DNA from: Trichomonas vaginalis G3
Lineage: Eukaryota; Parabasalia; Trichomonadida; Trichomonadidae
NCBI RefSeq assembly: GCF_026262505.1
Contig: NC_067205.1
Location: 12,958,001-13,022,000 of the forward strand
Reading direction: 5' to 3'
Length of the DNA stretch: 64,000 nucleotides
The position numbers and the translations under genes are program-made. Below are positions 1-10,920 of the stretch, one piece after another (within the stretch, counting starts at the first letter, position 1; every line of letters begins with the position of its first letter). The notes beneath the pieces were generated by a model. The model saw only the letters and a program-made list of their open reading frames with translations, was not told the DNA's origin and ran no database searches.

Positions 1-468
1 TCCTTCTCTTTCTGTGAATGAGATGAATCTTTCTTTGTCATTATTCATAATTGCTCTGTAAATCGTATCTTCTGAATGAATATTGCGATTTTCTGAATTA
101 ATTCTATTTAAATCATTAAACATGTCTAATTTAATTCCGTATGCTTTATAAAACATGTAGTTAGAAATGCCTGGAATAATGTTGACGGCTGTTATTTGAT
201 AATCCTCAGAAATGAGTCTCGCAAGAGTCAAATATGACTTTGCATAGCAGTTATTACATGGAATAATCCTTAAAATATCTCTTATAATATTTTGTGGATT
301 ATATTTCTTCGAATCAATCAGTTCTGTTTTGATCATTTTGTAAGTCGAGTTTAATTCTTCTTCATTTTTGGTTTTTAGTTGATACAACGTAATAAATAAA
401 TCAATATGGTACTTATAGACGCTTACCAATTCAATGTGTTCGTTTATGTGAATGCCTTGAGCAGATAT
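1..468 (-). pseudogene. Ankyrin/DUF3447-type protein, N-terminal part, cut by window edge
   Basis: The minus strand reads as a close paralogue of the N-terminal ~150 residues of the neighbouring ankyrin gene (1323-3238): both share the YQLKT-x-EEELN segment, the ELIDSKK-x-P-x-NI segment and the NDKERFI segment in the same order. The rest of the gene lies left of the window. Family members usually begin with Met-Ser-x-Gln; here the matching codon, at 466-468, is ATA instead of ATG, and no in-frame ATG precedes it before an upstream stop. The gene has therefore lost its usual start, or begins at an internal Met about 45 residues on. The two paralogues lie in tandem, same strand, so this is a local duplication. 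Function is unknown; trichomonad ankyrin proteins of this kind are very numerous. Confidence 0.6.
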
Positions 469-1322
469 GAAAAATTTGAAATTTTCCAAAAAAAAAATTA
501 CCACCAAAATGCTTTAAAAATGAAATGGGTTATGTTTCATCAAAAAATTGTTCAATAAAAGATTCAAAATTTTTCGATTGTTTTTTCCGATTGGAATTTA
601 AAAAAAATTGTTCGCAATTTGGACGTTCATGAACGTTAAAAGTTCTGAAAATATGAATGCTTGCAAACAATTTTTTTTGAATTTATAGATAAAAATAGTG
701 ACACATCATGCATTATTAAGCCCTTAACATAATGCAACAGATAAATCTGTATAAAAATAACTAGTTATTTAAGGCTGCACTTACGCCCATCTGACTTTAA
801 TTCAAATTTTTGACAACTGGCGTGAAGCTCCATTGAAATTTAACCTTAAGTTGAATGCTGTGTCATAGGGGCATAAGTGTACACTTAACAAACTCCATAA
901 AAATGATGCAAAGATGAATAAGTAATAATGCGAAGAAAAGCAAGATAGAAAACAAAAAATTATCAACGATATACTTAATTTACGCTATTTTTGATGAAAA
1001 ATGAATATGTCAAAAATATTTATTCCATCATCTTGTTATGTACACCGCACCACAGATGAATACGAAGAGATATCAATTTCCAGAATTTTGCAAAAAAAAA
1101 ATGAATTCTCAATATATTTTTTTTCTGTCATTTTAAGTTAATGCTAGAAAATTTATGATATATTGCTATTTATTATATTATATGTTTCAAAAAATGATTC
1201 CATGAAAATTTTGCCATAAGACGCAAGAAATAGCAAGACTGATATAGTAATTTTTTTTAATTCTAATGAAATTCATTATCGAAAATATCAGAAAAGAAAT
1301 AAGAGCATCTTATAATGGAAAA
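469..1322. other. Intergenic, AT-rich
   Basis: About 850 bases with runs of A and T and no open frame of note. I see no RNA gene or repeat here. Confidence 0.6.
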
Positions 1323-3238
1323 TTATATTTTTGCACCACGCGAAAGAAGAAGGCGGGCCACTTCATCATGATTTAATTTTAATGCAAGACTAAGAGCAGA
1401 TTTTCCATCTTCATCTTTTTCATCAATATTTGCACCACGTGAAAGAAGAAGTTCGGCTGTTTCTTTACAATTATTTTTTGCTGCATAATGAAGAGGGGTA
1501 TATCCATATTTATTTTTTTCATCGATATTTGCACCACGTGAAAGAAGAAGCTCGGTTATTTCTTTACAATTATTTTTTGCTGCATAATGAAGTGAGGTAT
1601 TTTCATTATCATCCTTTGCATCGATATTTGCACCATGTGAAAGAAGAAAGGCGACATTTCTGTATTATTAGCATTTATTGCAGATTGAAGAGTGATTTGT
1701 CCATATAGATCTTTTTCATTGATATTTTGACCATGTGAAAGAAGAACTTCGATTGTTTCTTTATAATTCAATTTTGCAGCAATATAAAAAACACCATCTC
1801 CATATCGATTTTTTTCATTGATATTTGCACCATGTGAAAGAAGAACTTCGACTATATCTTTATAATTATGTGCTGCTGCAAAATGAAGAGCGGTTTTTTC
1901 AGAATATTCATCTTTTTCATCTATATTTGCACCATGTAAAAGAAGAACTTCGACTGTTTCTTTATAATTTTGTTCTGCTGCAAAATGAAGAGCGGTTTTT
2001 CCAAATAATTTATCTTTTGCATTGATATTTGCACCATGTGAAAGAAGAACTTCGACTATTTCTTTACAATTATAAATTGATGCAAAATGAAGAGCGGTGT
2101 ATCCAGAACTATTTTTTGCATTGACATTTGCACCATGTGAAAGAAGAACTTCGACTATTTCTTTACAATTATGTTCTGCTGCAAAATGAAGAGCGGTGTA
2201 TTCAGAACTATTTTTTGCATTGACGTTTGCACCATGTGAAAGAAGAACTTCGACTATTTCTTTACAATTATGTGCTGCTGCAAAATGAAGAGCGGTTTCT
2301 TTATCACTATCTTTTGCATTGACATATGCACCATGTGATAGGAAATATTCACAAAGATATGGAATAGAAAAATTCGCCGATTCAATAAAGCATTGATTAA
2401 TATTATGAGTTCTATCGAAATAAACTAAAAATGTATCAAGATTTTTATAAATTCCACAGTGTTTTAAATCGATCTTTAATTTGTACTCATTCATCAAGAA
2501 TGTAACAAAATCAATGTTGTGTGAAATAATTGCATATTTCATGCACTTATAAGTTGGTTTTTGATATTTCAAACATTCGCTCATGATCTCTGGATTTCCT
2601 CCTAAAAATGAAAATTCAAGACATTCTTGAGTTATTTCTGAGTTAAATTTCGTTCTTAATAACTTGAAACAATCAACAGCTCCATGATAACAACATAATT
2701 CAAGTAATGAATATCCTTTTTTAGAATCTGGATATAAATAACTTTTGAGTTTTTGATCTTTATCAAATCCATCTGTTCTAGTAAATATGATGAATCTTTC
2801 TTTGTCATTATACATAATTGCGCTGTAGATCGTATTTTGTGTATGAATATCGAGATTATCTGTTTTGATATCACTGAAACCAAAAAATTTGTCTAATCTA
2901 ATTCCATATTCTTTATAAAACAGGAAGTTGGGAATACTCTTGAGACTGTTGGCCTTTTTGACATGATAATTATCAGATATGAGTTTGGCAAGATATAAAT
3001 ATGACTTTGTATAGCGATTATTATACGGAATGATATTTAAAATATCCTCCATAATATTTTTTGGTGGATGTTTCTTTGAATCAATCAATTCTGTTATGAC
3101 ATTTTTGTAAATTGTGTTTAATTCTTCTTCCTTTTCCGTTTTGAGCTGGTATAACGCATTATATGAATCGATGTAGTATTTACTGATACTTCGCAATTTG
3201 AAGTATTCTTCAGGATTACCCTTCTTCTTCCTCGGCAT
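1323..3238 (-). CDS. DUF3447/ankyrin-repeat protein with one apparent frameshift
   Basis: Starts at ATG 3238 (Met-Pro-Arg-Lys-Lys-Lys). Residues 1 to about 290 form the N-terminal helical region typical of trichomonad DUF3447 proteins; from about residue 290 a run of 33-residue ankyrin repeats follows, each with the TALHFAA-x-HN-x-KEIVEVLLSHGA-x-VNAK pattern. Repeats are very alike at DNA level, which points to recent duplication or conversion within the gene. The continuous frame ends near 1556, but the repeat pattern goes on in another frame to a stop at 1323-1325. A single missing base near 1650, in the repeat that reads NNTEM, accounts for the switch, so the C-terminal ~110 residues are out of frame as written. 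This may be a real lesion or a base-calling error. Ankyrin repeats usually serve protein binding; no partner can be inferred. Confidence 0.8.
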
Positions 3239-3678
3239 GTAAAAATTTAAAAGCCATAAAATTTCCTTTTACCATACAAAACATCCTTTAAAATAATTAG
3301 AAGAAAAAAAAAATGCAATGCTCACAAAGATGTCGGATAAAATTTATGAATTTCAATTTAGTTCACAGATATAAAATAACATTATAAGAATAAGAAGGTC
3401 GAATGTGGTGGCCGTTTCTGGATGATAAACCCAAATTCTGTGAAAGGATCTTGGAAAAAAAAAATAATCTTGTAAAAAAATCGGGCCTTCGGCGGCAGTT
3501 CTGGCCATTCAGGCGCGTCGCAACCTCCGATCATGAACAACACAAAGTTAAAGTCATCCAATATGTAATATGACCTAAATTTTTCCTTTTTCTTTCTTTT
3601 CCTCCTTTTCCCTTTTACTTTTCTCTTTCATCATGGCTCTCGGATATTTTGACCGAGCCCACTCACGCATTAAACTTT

Positions 3679-3799
3679 TAATTCGTTCTCTGGCCGACAA
3701 AGAGCCAGAGAACAACATCTGCATTAACATACGCTGAAGTTTTCTGGATTTCCTTCCTCATTTGAGAGAAATTCAGAAAACTTCAGCATAAACGAATTA
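3679..3799. repeat. Nested inverted repeats
   Basis: Outer arms 3679-3687 and 3791-3799 enclose two separate perfect hairpins: arms 3685-3694 / 3704-3713 (GTTCTCTGGC) and arms 3733-3746 / 3774-3787 (GCTGAAGTTTTCTG). Together they would fold as a cruciform with two branches. Confidence 0.6.
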
Positions 3800-3974
3800 C
3801 AGACATGTTCTCTCTCTCTTTGTGGGCCAAGTACCACAACTACATTACACCAGGGCAGAGTTCTTCCGAGGCCTCTCATCAAATTATGGACTTCTGGAAA
3901 TACAGTCCTATTCGATTAATTACAGAATCCTAGGCCTTTTGGGAACTAGGAAAGAGTAGTAAGAGTACTTTAAC

Positions 3975-4029
3975 GCAATGTTCATTACGAAATCTCTCAT
4001 CGAATGAGAGATTTCGTAATGAACATTGC
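3975..4029. repeat. Perfect 26-bp-arm hairpin, 3-nt loop
   Basis: Arms 3975-4000 and 4004-4029 are exact reverse complements around a CGA loop. Such a tight perfect palindrome resembles the hairpins of the 23171-25371 array in design though not in sequence. Confidence 0.85.
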
Positions 4030-4117
4030 CCATTTCGAGTAAATTCACATCCCTGACCATCACGGGTTCAGGGAGTAGTACTGTAGTCCATGAGAGCAAT
4101 AACGTATAACTAATGTC

Positions 4118-4192
4118 GCCAGAAGCACAACAATTACGCAGCCTAGCTACGCTATTTTAGCAGCTAGGCTACATATATATCGTGCTTCTGGC
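4118..4192. repeat. Two-level hairpin
   Basis: Outer arms 4118-4128 / 4182-4192 (GCCAGAAGCAC) and inner arms 4140-4148 / 4162-4170 (AGCCTAGCT) are perfect. The pair sits in the same GC-richer island as the 3975-4029 hairpin. Confidence 0.7.
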
Positions 4193-4550
4193 TTGCAGAA
4201 ACCTCAAGGAAGACCATTGGAGTTCTCCAGCCGAAATCACTTGCTGATGTGGATGGAGCAGCACTATGATTGGCCAGATCAAAGGCTGCATAGCATCCAA
4301 GCAAGTGGATAGTCGGTAGTGACTCCAGCTGTGGTCCACCATGAGATTATGACACAGATCAAAAAACTACGTTGTCGCGCTATTAAAAACTTGCTAATAT
4401 AACGATAATTAATTAGATTTTATCAAAAATATCGAAAATTTTGAGATTTTTAAGATTTTCTAATTTTATTTCATCGATCAGATAAGTTTTTATCAAGCCA
4501 AATATCAATATAATTTGTGCTTTTGCTAAATATTATATCAAAATGGCAGA

Positions 4551-6308
4551 ATGCTTAATGATTCTTCTTTCTTTGATCTAGATTCTTTTAGTAAATCAAC
4601 AGATCCGATATATAATACAGTATCAGTTAGCGACATTCTGCAAACAACATATCCTGATGCTTTATCTTTTAAAATTCTCTCGATTGATGAACCAATATCT
4701 TATCTTTTTTTAATTCGATTCAAGCATGGGCAAAAAATCGTCGAACTCTCAAAAGACTTGAAGAATTTAAAGCCACTATGTTCTTTTCAACGATATTCTG
4801 TTGTGATAGCAGCATCAATAAATTCCGCCCACGACAAAATTATTGTAACAATGTTTCAATCGTCAAATACATTCACAGAAAGCTCAAACTATGCTATAAA
4901 ATGCATTTTACTTAACACAAATCCTCAAATTGTTTATCCAATTTCAAATATTCTTACTTCCAGACCTATTGTTGAATGGATCCCTAATTCCAACCGATTT
5001 GTTATCTTTACAAATGAAAATAGATATGAAATATGGGAATTAAATTGTTCAAAAAACGAATTTGAAATTAATCGAGTTTCAAAGTCAGAAAAAGGCATCA
5101 CATGGGTTGGTCTACTTAATAAAAACGTTTTAGAATACACGAAAAACAACAAAGATGGGCATATTCTTACATCTGTAATTGATTCAAGCAATAATACAAA
5201 AACTAACCTTCCTCCTGTCACAGCTACCGAATTTTTCTACAGCCATCTCTCTGTGCTTACCCACGATGTCTTCTTTATTAACTATTTGCAACATTTGATG
5301 ATTGCTCTTCCAGCAGTAGGTCTTTCCTTAGATTTTATATTCAGAGCAGGTAAAATGGATATTTTCGATGTCGCAGCGATCAGAAATGACATCCTTATAA
5401 TCAATACTCCACCAAAATATTTTCTTTGTATTTTATTAGATTCTTATTGCCAGCCACGAGCTGTTTTCACCATTTCCCAGCGTCGCGATGTTCAACTATC
5501 CTTCATAGAGTCATCAAACTACACTGTTGTCGATATCAAAACAGGACAAATTTCGACAATTGAATTTGATTTCGAAGAAATAAAGAAGAACCAGCCAGAA
5601 GCATTCTTACCATTAATGCATGATAAAGTTCTGTCTTGTGAAAACTCTTTTGATGTTCTTTCCCTAATAGATATGAATATTTTGAAACTTTTTTGGTTTG
5701 GCGAAATTATTGAAGAATTTATTTTATGCCACATCCGAAAATGTTTCAAATTGGCGAAAAACTTTAGTTTGTACGACTTCCTCAATTCCAGGTTGACAAC
5801 ATTAGTTCCTTCCCGACACTACATTGAAATGCTGAGTTACTTTTTACCTTACCAAAGTAAAATGGTCGATGAACTGAAATCTCCCCCTCAAATTATGAAT
5901 TGGAAGAAAGCTTTTCAAAAACTGCCAGAATTGAGTGACTTAAAAGGTGTCATTTCTGCAGCAATAGAAAGTGTTTCTCCTGTTCATTTCAAAGAGGATG
6001 TAAGATACATTGCGATGCTGCAAGTGTTGACTGTTTATTTTAGAGTTGGAGAAGAGTTCAAGGCTTCGAACACGATGAAGAAAGAGACAATGAAAAATTT
6101 GTCTGAAAATGAAAAAGAAATTTGGCTCGCGAAAGGAATCATTATTTTCAACGAAATGGACTTAAAAGATAAAGAACAAGAGACATGTCAATGGTGGATT
6201 CTCAGAACTACTTTTGATGTAGAAGAAATAATAGATAAAGATGCTGAATTCAAGACTAATAACATACTGAAATATATGTTAGATACTTATGATTGTCAAG
6301 ATTTATAA
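4551..6308 (+). CDS. 585-aa protein, possibly GSAP/pigeon-like
   Basis: A long intact frame without signal peptide or obvious membrane segment. The N-terminal half is rich in short beta-strand patterns (for example LFLIRFKHGQKIVELSKDL and KIIVTMFQSS), as in a WD-like propeller; the C-terminal third (from about residue 380) is helical. The order and the pattern 'strand, cytosolic loop, CSVNSERTLLAAS-like strand' recall the N-terminal region of gamma-secretase-activating protein (GSAP/pigeon), but this is a memory-based impression and weak. The gene ends in TAAATAAA, so the stop codon overlaps a UAAA polyadenylation-type signal, as usual in trichomonads. An ATG at 4543 has the better context but is out of frame and closes after 12 codons, so either it is a tiny upstream frame or one base is missing near the start. 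Confidence 0.75.
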   Translation: MLNDSSFFDLDSFSKSTDPIYNTVSVSDILQTTYPDALSFKILSIDEPISYLFLIRFKHGQKIVELSKDLKNLKPLCSFQRYSVVIAASINSAHDKIIVTMFQSSNTFTESSNYAIKCILLNTNPQIVYPISNILTSRPIVEWIPNSNRFVIFTNENRYEIWELNCSKNEFEINRVSKSEKGITWVGLLNKNVLEYTKNNKDGHILTSVIDSSNNTKTNLPPVTATEFFYSHLSVLTHDVFFINYLQHLMIALPAVGLSLDFIFRAGKMDIFDVAAIRNDILIINTPPKYFLCILLDSYCQPRAVFTISQRRDVQLSFIESSNYTVVDIKTGQISTIEFDFEEIKKNQPEAFLPLMHDKVLSCENSFDVLSLIDMNILKLFWFGEIIEEFILCHIRKCFKLAKNFSLYDFLNSRLTTLVPSRHYIEMLSYFLPYQSKMVDELKSPPQIMNWKKAFQKLPELSDLKGVISAAIESVSPVHFKEDVRYIAMLQVLTVYFRVGEEFKASNTMKKETMKNLSENEKEIWLAKGIIIFNEMDLKDKEQETCQWWILRTTFDVEEIIDKDAEFKTNNILKYMLDTYDCQDL

Positions 6309-6635
6309 ATAAAAAAAATTTTTTTTGTGTTTTGTTTTTACTTCAAAATATATATTTTTTTTGGAAATTATTATGTGGCTTCATAAGAAAGACATCAGAT
6401 AAGTTTATTGCATTTCGAAACATATACAACAGATCAATTCCTTAATCATCAAATTTGAAAATGAGACATATGAAAATTTCAGCTCTTTATAAGAGATTCA
6501 ATTTATTTTTGACTCTCACTTAGTATTTAGGTAATTTATTTATGTCTCTCGTTTAGTATTTATGTAACTTTATTATGTGATGTTTATCACTTTATATTTG
6601 GCTCATTTATTTATGTAAAGTCTATCACTAATAAT
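6309..6635. other. Intergenic, convergent gene ends
   Basis: AT-rich spacer between the ends of two convergent genes. It carries two imperfect copies of a phrase around TTTAGTATTTA-GTAA-TTTA (6520-6570). Nothing else is seen. Confidence 0.5.
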
Positions 6636-7742
6636 TTATTTAGTCGGAGAAATTTCAAATAAAAGAAATAGAGAAAAGCCATAAAAAATATTTTGTTGCG
6701 AATCACAGGAGACGATAACAGCGGAATCAATGATTGTTATCAATAGCTTTCCGTTTCCTTCCCAAATTCCAGAAATAGATTTCACATCAGTAAACAAAAA
6801 TTGTTTTTGATCTATGAATTCATAAGCCCTTGTTTGAACTGGTTCATAAGATGAATCATAGGCTGTAACCTGTCCATGTGGAATTATTGCATCTTTTGTC
6901 AAAGCCCAAGAACTTCCACCTCCAGAGCCGCTATTTGAATCATGAGAAGCAAAGCCGCCAAACCAGCCACTTCCAGCGCCTGGACGATCATTTCCTCCAA
7001 GAGGCGTTAGGTATCCATATTCATTCAAAGATCCATTAGAACGAGAGGATTCTCCATAGCCAAAACTGAAACCAAAAGTAGAGTTGGCAGATTTTGATGC
7101 ATCATATTTTCCATGTCTCCATGCTCCAGGGGCAGTGAACCCGCCGCCAGATCCCCCTGACCCATCGTCATCAGTAACAAATTGGGTTTGAACATAACCA
7201 TCATCAGAGCCCCCTCCACCGCCGCTCACAATCACGCGGTGCCACAAATCATTTGACAAAAACTTGACGGCGGTTTGCCCACCACCGCTTCCTGAACCAT
7301 AGTTCTGAAAGTTCATAGCATCACCGCCGCCACCATAGCCGCCTTTAAGGGTATGGGAAGGCGTTTGGTCAAATTTTCCTTGACCACCTATGGTTGCATA
7401 CGCGGTTATTTCTTTGGAAATTTTGATGTTACCGGATATATAGCCGCCGGGGCCACCACGGTTTGCTACTTTCCTGCATATGGTATTTCCGTGGAATTGG
7501 TCTATTATTTCTTGATTTATACAATTTAAATTTTCATCGATATGGCATGACATTGTATTGGGTGGTGAGCCACCAGAAGCTCCATATAACTCAAATTTAT
7601 AGAATCCTGGTCGAAGAGTAATGATATAATCGGTACAATCATAATGTGATGTGCACGGATAATCGAAAGTATATGTCTTTGTTGTTTCATTATAGCTAAC
7701 TTGTTTGGCTCCTTTTGATTTATTGAATAATTCTGAGTTCAA
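6636..7742 (-). CDS. Glycine-rich domain protein (ALK/LTK-type Gly-rich), start unclear
   Basis: After about 30 residues the protein enters a domain with the pattern YTFDYPC...YKFELYGASGG, then GGPGGYISG, GGYGGGGDAMNF, GSGSGGGQTAV, IVSGGGGGSDDG and SGGGSSWAL. This is the glycine-rich fold found beside receptor tyrosine kinases (ALK/LTK) and expanded as stand-alone or membrane-anchored proteins in trichomonads. Cysteines are few and mostly near the N-terminus. The last 17 residues (IFYGFSLFLLFEIS...) are hydrophobic and might be the stub of a membrane segment. The frame opens with TTG at 7742; no in-frame ATG lies between the upstream stop and residue ~64, and no signal peptide is visible, so the 5' end is probably missing or altered. 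Likely a surface protein fragment. Confidence 0.65.
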   Translation of the reverse strand: MNSELFNKSKGAKQVSYNETTKTYTFDYPCTSHYDCTDYIITLRPGFYKFELYGASGGSPPNTMSCHIDENLNCINQEIIDQFHGNTICRKVANRGGPGGYISGNIKISKEITAYATIGGQGKFDQTPSHTLKGGYGGGGDAMNFQNYGSGSGGGQTAVKFLSNDLWHRVIVSGGGGGSDDGYVQTQFVTDDDGSGGSGGGFTAPGAWRHGKYDASKSANSTFGFSFGYGESSRSNGSLNEYGYLTPLGGNDRPGAGSGWFGGFASHDSNSGSGGGSSWALTKDAIIPHGQVTAYDSSYEPVQTRAYEFIDQKQFLFTDVKSISGIWEGNGKLLITIIDSAVIVSCDSQQNIFYGFSLFLLFEISPTK

Positions 7743-9054
7743 TATAATCTATGTCACTTAATTGAATCCATTCAATATAAAATGTCACATTTACAGTATG
7801 TTTGAATATATTATCATTGTTTGCTATATGATTTTAAACAATTTCAAATAAATATTTCGAGAGCTAAATTTCAGATCAATAATTTCTGTTAAAGTTCATT
7901 GTGAATAGCACTATTCATATCCTTCAAAGACTCTCATTAAATTCAGATTCCAGAATCAAACAGTCTTGTACAAAGTTTTGGATAACTACCATAAGCCAGA
8001 GATTTTGTGTGTGCAACTTGTTATATAAAAATTTGTGCTTTGATAGCATTGTATACGTGTTATGAGATCTTCATTCATATTTATTAAGTAAGAATAATTT
8101 TCAAAGAACAATGTACTTAAATAGCATTATGTAATTTTTGTAGAAACAGAAACACTTATATTAAAATCTATTTTTATAAAAATAACAAACAAAAGAAAAA
8201 AATATTTCACTATTCCACGTAACATGATTTGTTAGCCATTGCATAGGTTGAAGTTAATTTATTGTTTAAATAAATATTTGCGCTAAAATTGAAATATTTT
8301 TGGAATTTTAACAATTGTTCGTGTTGTCAGTAACTCAATAAATTATTGGTTCCAAAATCAATATCGATATTAAAACTGGTTTGAGGAAAGCCAATGGTCT
8401 GACATTTTTAAAATGAATTTCGGTTTTAATTTAATTTTCCTGTTATTGTTAAGCATTAAGGTAACATATGTTGTGTTTTTAATATTTTAGGGATCAAATT
8501 TTAATACATTGATAATTTTCAAATTCTGAATCATAAGATAGGGACTTCACAAAAATTGTATACTATTGGTAAAACTATTTTGAAATAAAGATATGCAGAA
8601 AATGAGTGTTAATCTATATAAAGTAGAAAAGCTGATTGAATACATTGAAATTTGGAACTTATACTCTTGACGAAATTTGGTTCAAAATCTAAATGCATTA
8701 TATAATGATCATAAGTGTAAAATTAACCGCTTCTTTGTTAACAAAAATCAAAAAAAATCAACTATGAATTTATTTTACAATTTTGGTTGTCTATTTTTAG
8801 ACTACAACAAACACTATTATTTACACTTGACCAACTTATAAAAGGTATGTCGTTATTCATTCAATTTCATGAACCTCAGAATTTGTATTAAACCATGTCT
8901 TCAAATTTTTCAGTGCGTATCTTTGAAAACGAATTGCATTGGTAATAGTTTCTTGACGTATTTAATTATTAAATGATTGTATTAATAAAGATATCAATAA
9001 GTATAAGTTTCGTATGGCTAAATTATAGAAACAGCAAAGATAAAAAAAATCAAA
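7743..9054. other. Intergenic, 1.3 kb
   Basis: Strongly AT-rich. No frame of note, no recognisable RNA gene, no clear repeat. It separates the starts of the Gly-rich gene from the 3' end of the kinase. Confidence 0.55.
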
Positions 9055-10348
9055 TTAAAGGAAAATCATTTTCCTCTGGTTCGGTGATGGTGTTAATGCT
9101 GGTAAAGCTGATTGTTGGCTAGTATTTTGTGGAATGAAAATCTTCAACGAGACAGAATGACTTCTAGGTTTTGTTGTCTTTTGAGGCATCTTCTTCATAG
9201 GACTAATTTGCGATGAAGGGTGTTTTATTGCTGAATGTTCAGGTTGGCAGGAAATTAATTTCTTTAAATTGTGGATTTGATTCTTTCCTGCTCGTATTTC
9301 TTCTGGGGAATGCAATTTCATCAAAAACTGACGCTTAAGGAAGTATTTATATAAAAGTGGATTCAGTCAAGCGACCATCCAATAAATCAGACTCTAATGT
9401 AGAAATATTGCATCCGTTCTTCGAGAGGCTATTAACTACTAATGAATTAATGTCTGATTTATCATGTGGTGTAATAACATATTTAAGGTTTTCATTGAAT
9501 TGAGTTGTTGGGTAATATGATGCTCTATTTGCCAATATCCATGGGTGTACTGCAATCTCTTCGATGGTAATTCTTTCAGAAGGTTCTTTTGTCAGTAATT
9601 TTAATAATAAATCGCGGCAATCCTGAGATATCGATGTTGGTATTTGTGGATCTTTGAAACAGATGTCTTGTTTGAGTTCTCTTTGATCCTCTGATGCAAA
9701 AGGAAATGTTCCGGTAACCATTAAATATAATAATATTCCACATGACCAGATATCAATAGATTGGGTGTATGGAATTCCACGTAGCATTTCTGGTGAGCTA
9801 TAAACAAATGTTCCGCACCTTTCATTCATTTCTTCTTTTGTGTTCATGAAAGAAGATAAGCCGAAATCGATTAGCCTAATATCGTCATTATTGTCAACTA
9901 TAATATTTTCGGCTTTGATATCTCTATGAATGATTTTTGCAGTATTGTGTAAATAATTGAGTGCTGAAACAATTTCGCAGAATATCTTACAGGATTGTTG
10001 TTCTTTCAGTTTCCTTTGAGATACTATTCTATCCAGTAATGTGCCTTTCTCTCCAAATTCTAGTGCTATGTATACACCTGCGTTATCTTCTGTTGTTGCA
10101 TAAAATTGGGTTAGAAATGGATGTTCAATTTTATTGTAAATAGCTAATTCTGATTGAAAAACAGTTCTATTGGCTTCGGTCATCAAATTAATCTTATCGA
10201 CACATTTAATTGCAACTTGAATATTCGTTTTAGAGTTCAAAGCTGTAAATACTTTTCCGAATGCGCCTTCACCGATCTTTTTAAAGTGACTAAAACCTGG
10301 AAATAGTCGTTCATCAATCTCGTGAATCATTTTGAAAAAGTGACTCAT
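9055..10348 (-). CDS. CAMK-type serine/threonine protein kinase, frameshifted after the catalytic domain
   Basis: Starts at ATG 10348. A full catalytic domain is present in residues ~17-275: glycine loop IGEGAFGKVF, the lysine in VAIKCV, HRDIKAEN, DFG in LIDFGLSSF, SPE in place of APE, and the IWSCGILLYLMVTGTFPF helix typical of the CAMK/SNF1-like group common in trichomonads. The first frame stops at 9347 after TESTFI. The neighbouring frame on the same strand then continues from about 9345 to a stop at 9055-9057 and adds a ~95-residue basic, Ser/Pro/Gln-rich tail that starts like other members of this family (YFLKRQ...LMKLHSPEE). A two-base gap near 9349 would explain this. The catalytic domain is unaffected, so activity may be kept even if the lesion is real. 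Confidence 0.85.
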
Positions 10349-10920
10349 GAAGAAATTAATATGAAAAGATTATTACTAAACACTTTATGCATTATATTAA
10401 AAATTGTAGAAATATTTTTGTCACATTTAAAAAATTGTGAATGAGATTTCAAAAGGTAAAATACGTTTAAACTTGATCAATCTATTCTAATTGCATCTAA
10501 ATTCATATGTGTTTGTTTTGATTTAAAATGATGATTTGAATCAATATTTCTAATAAAATCAAAATTGAATGGTACGAATATTTTTTGAAAAATGTAATTA
10601 ATAAAATTTTAAATATTGTACTAAATATCACAACAATCATTAATTAAAATTCTCTTCAACATTCAAAATTTTCTTAGTTCAAAACAAAAATATTCTTAAA
10701 ATTTACTCTAATTTATTAATGCAATATAATCAATAGAAATCAAAATTTGAATTCATCGACAAAGATAATGATCCAATTATGAAACTGTGCTTAAACGATT
10801 AATATCCTGGTATACATCATGAATTCATTATTAATTTTGTTTGAAAATAATATTGATCTGTATTTCTGACATGTAAATTAAATTTTGGCAAAAAAAATCT
10901 TTCATGAAATTCGTTATTTT
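10349..10920. other. Divergent intergenic region
   Basis: About 570 AT-rich bases between the divergent kinase and leucine-rich-repeat genes; must hold both promoters. I find no clear trichomonad initiator (TCAYTW) next to either start. Confidence 0.5.

Larger units (their letters stand above)
3239..4550. other. Long intergenic region with GC-richer hairpin island
   Basis: 1.3 kb without a convincing reading frame. The part from about 3400 to 4390 has clearly more G and C than its surroundings and holds several perfect inverted repeats, listed separately. Also visible are CCCTGA/TCAGGG arms near 4052-4075 and an outer pair TAATTCGTT (3679-3687) / AACGAATTA (3791-3799) enclosing two inner hairpins. 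It could hold a structured RNA or a foldback element; I cannot place it in a known RNA family. Confidence 0.5.

Noticed and set aside
1430-2025. Plus-strand frames rich in HHVKEE repeats
   Set aside because: They are exact antisense shadows of the ankyrin repeats on the minus strand.
4200-4380. SRP RNA, RNase P RNA or snRNA
   Set aside because: A few short words looked suggestive, but I could not build the required helices or find the invariant loops.
10885-10920. TTG start of the LRR protein
   Set aside because: Two ATGs at 10921 and 10924 in the same frame give a normal start.
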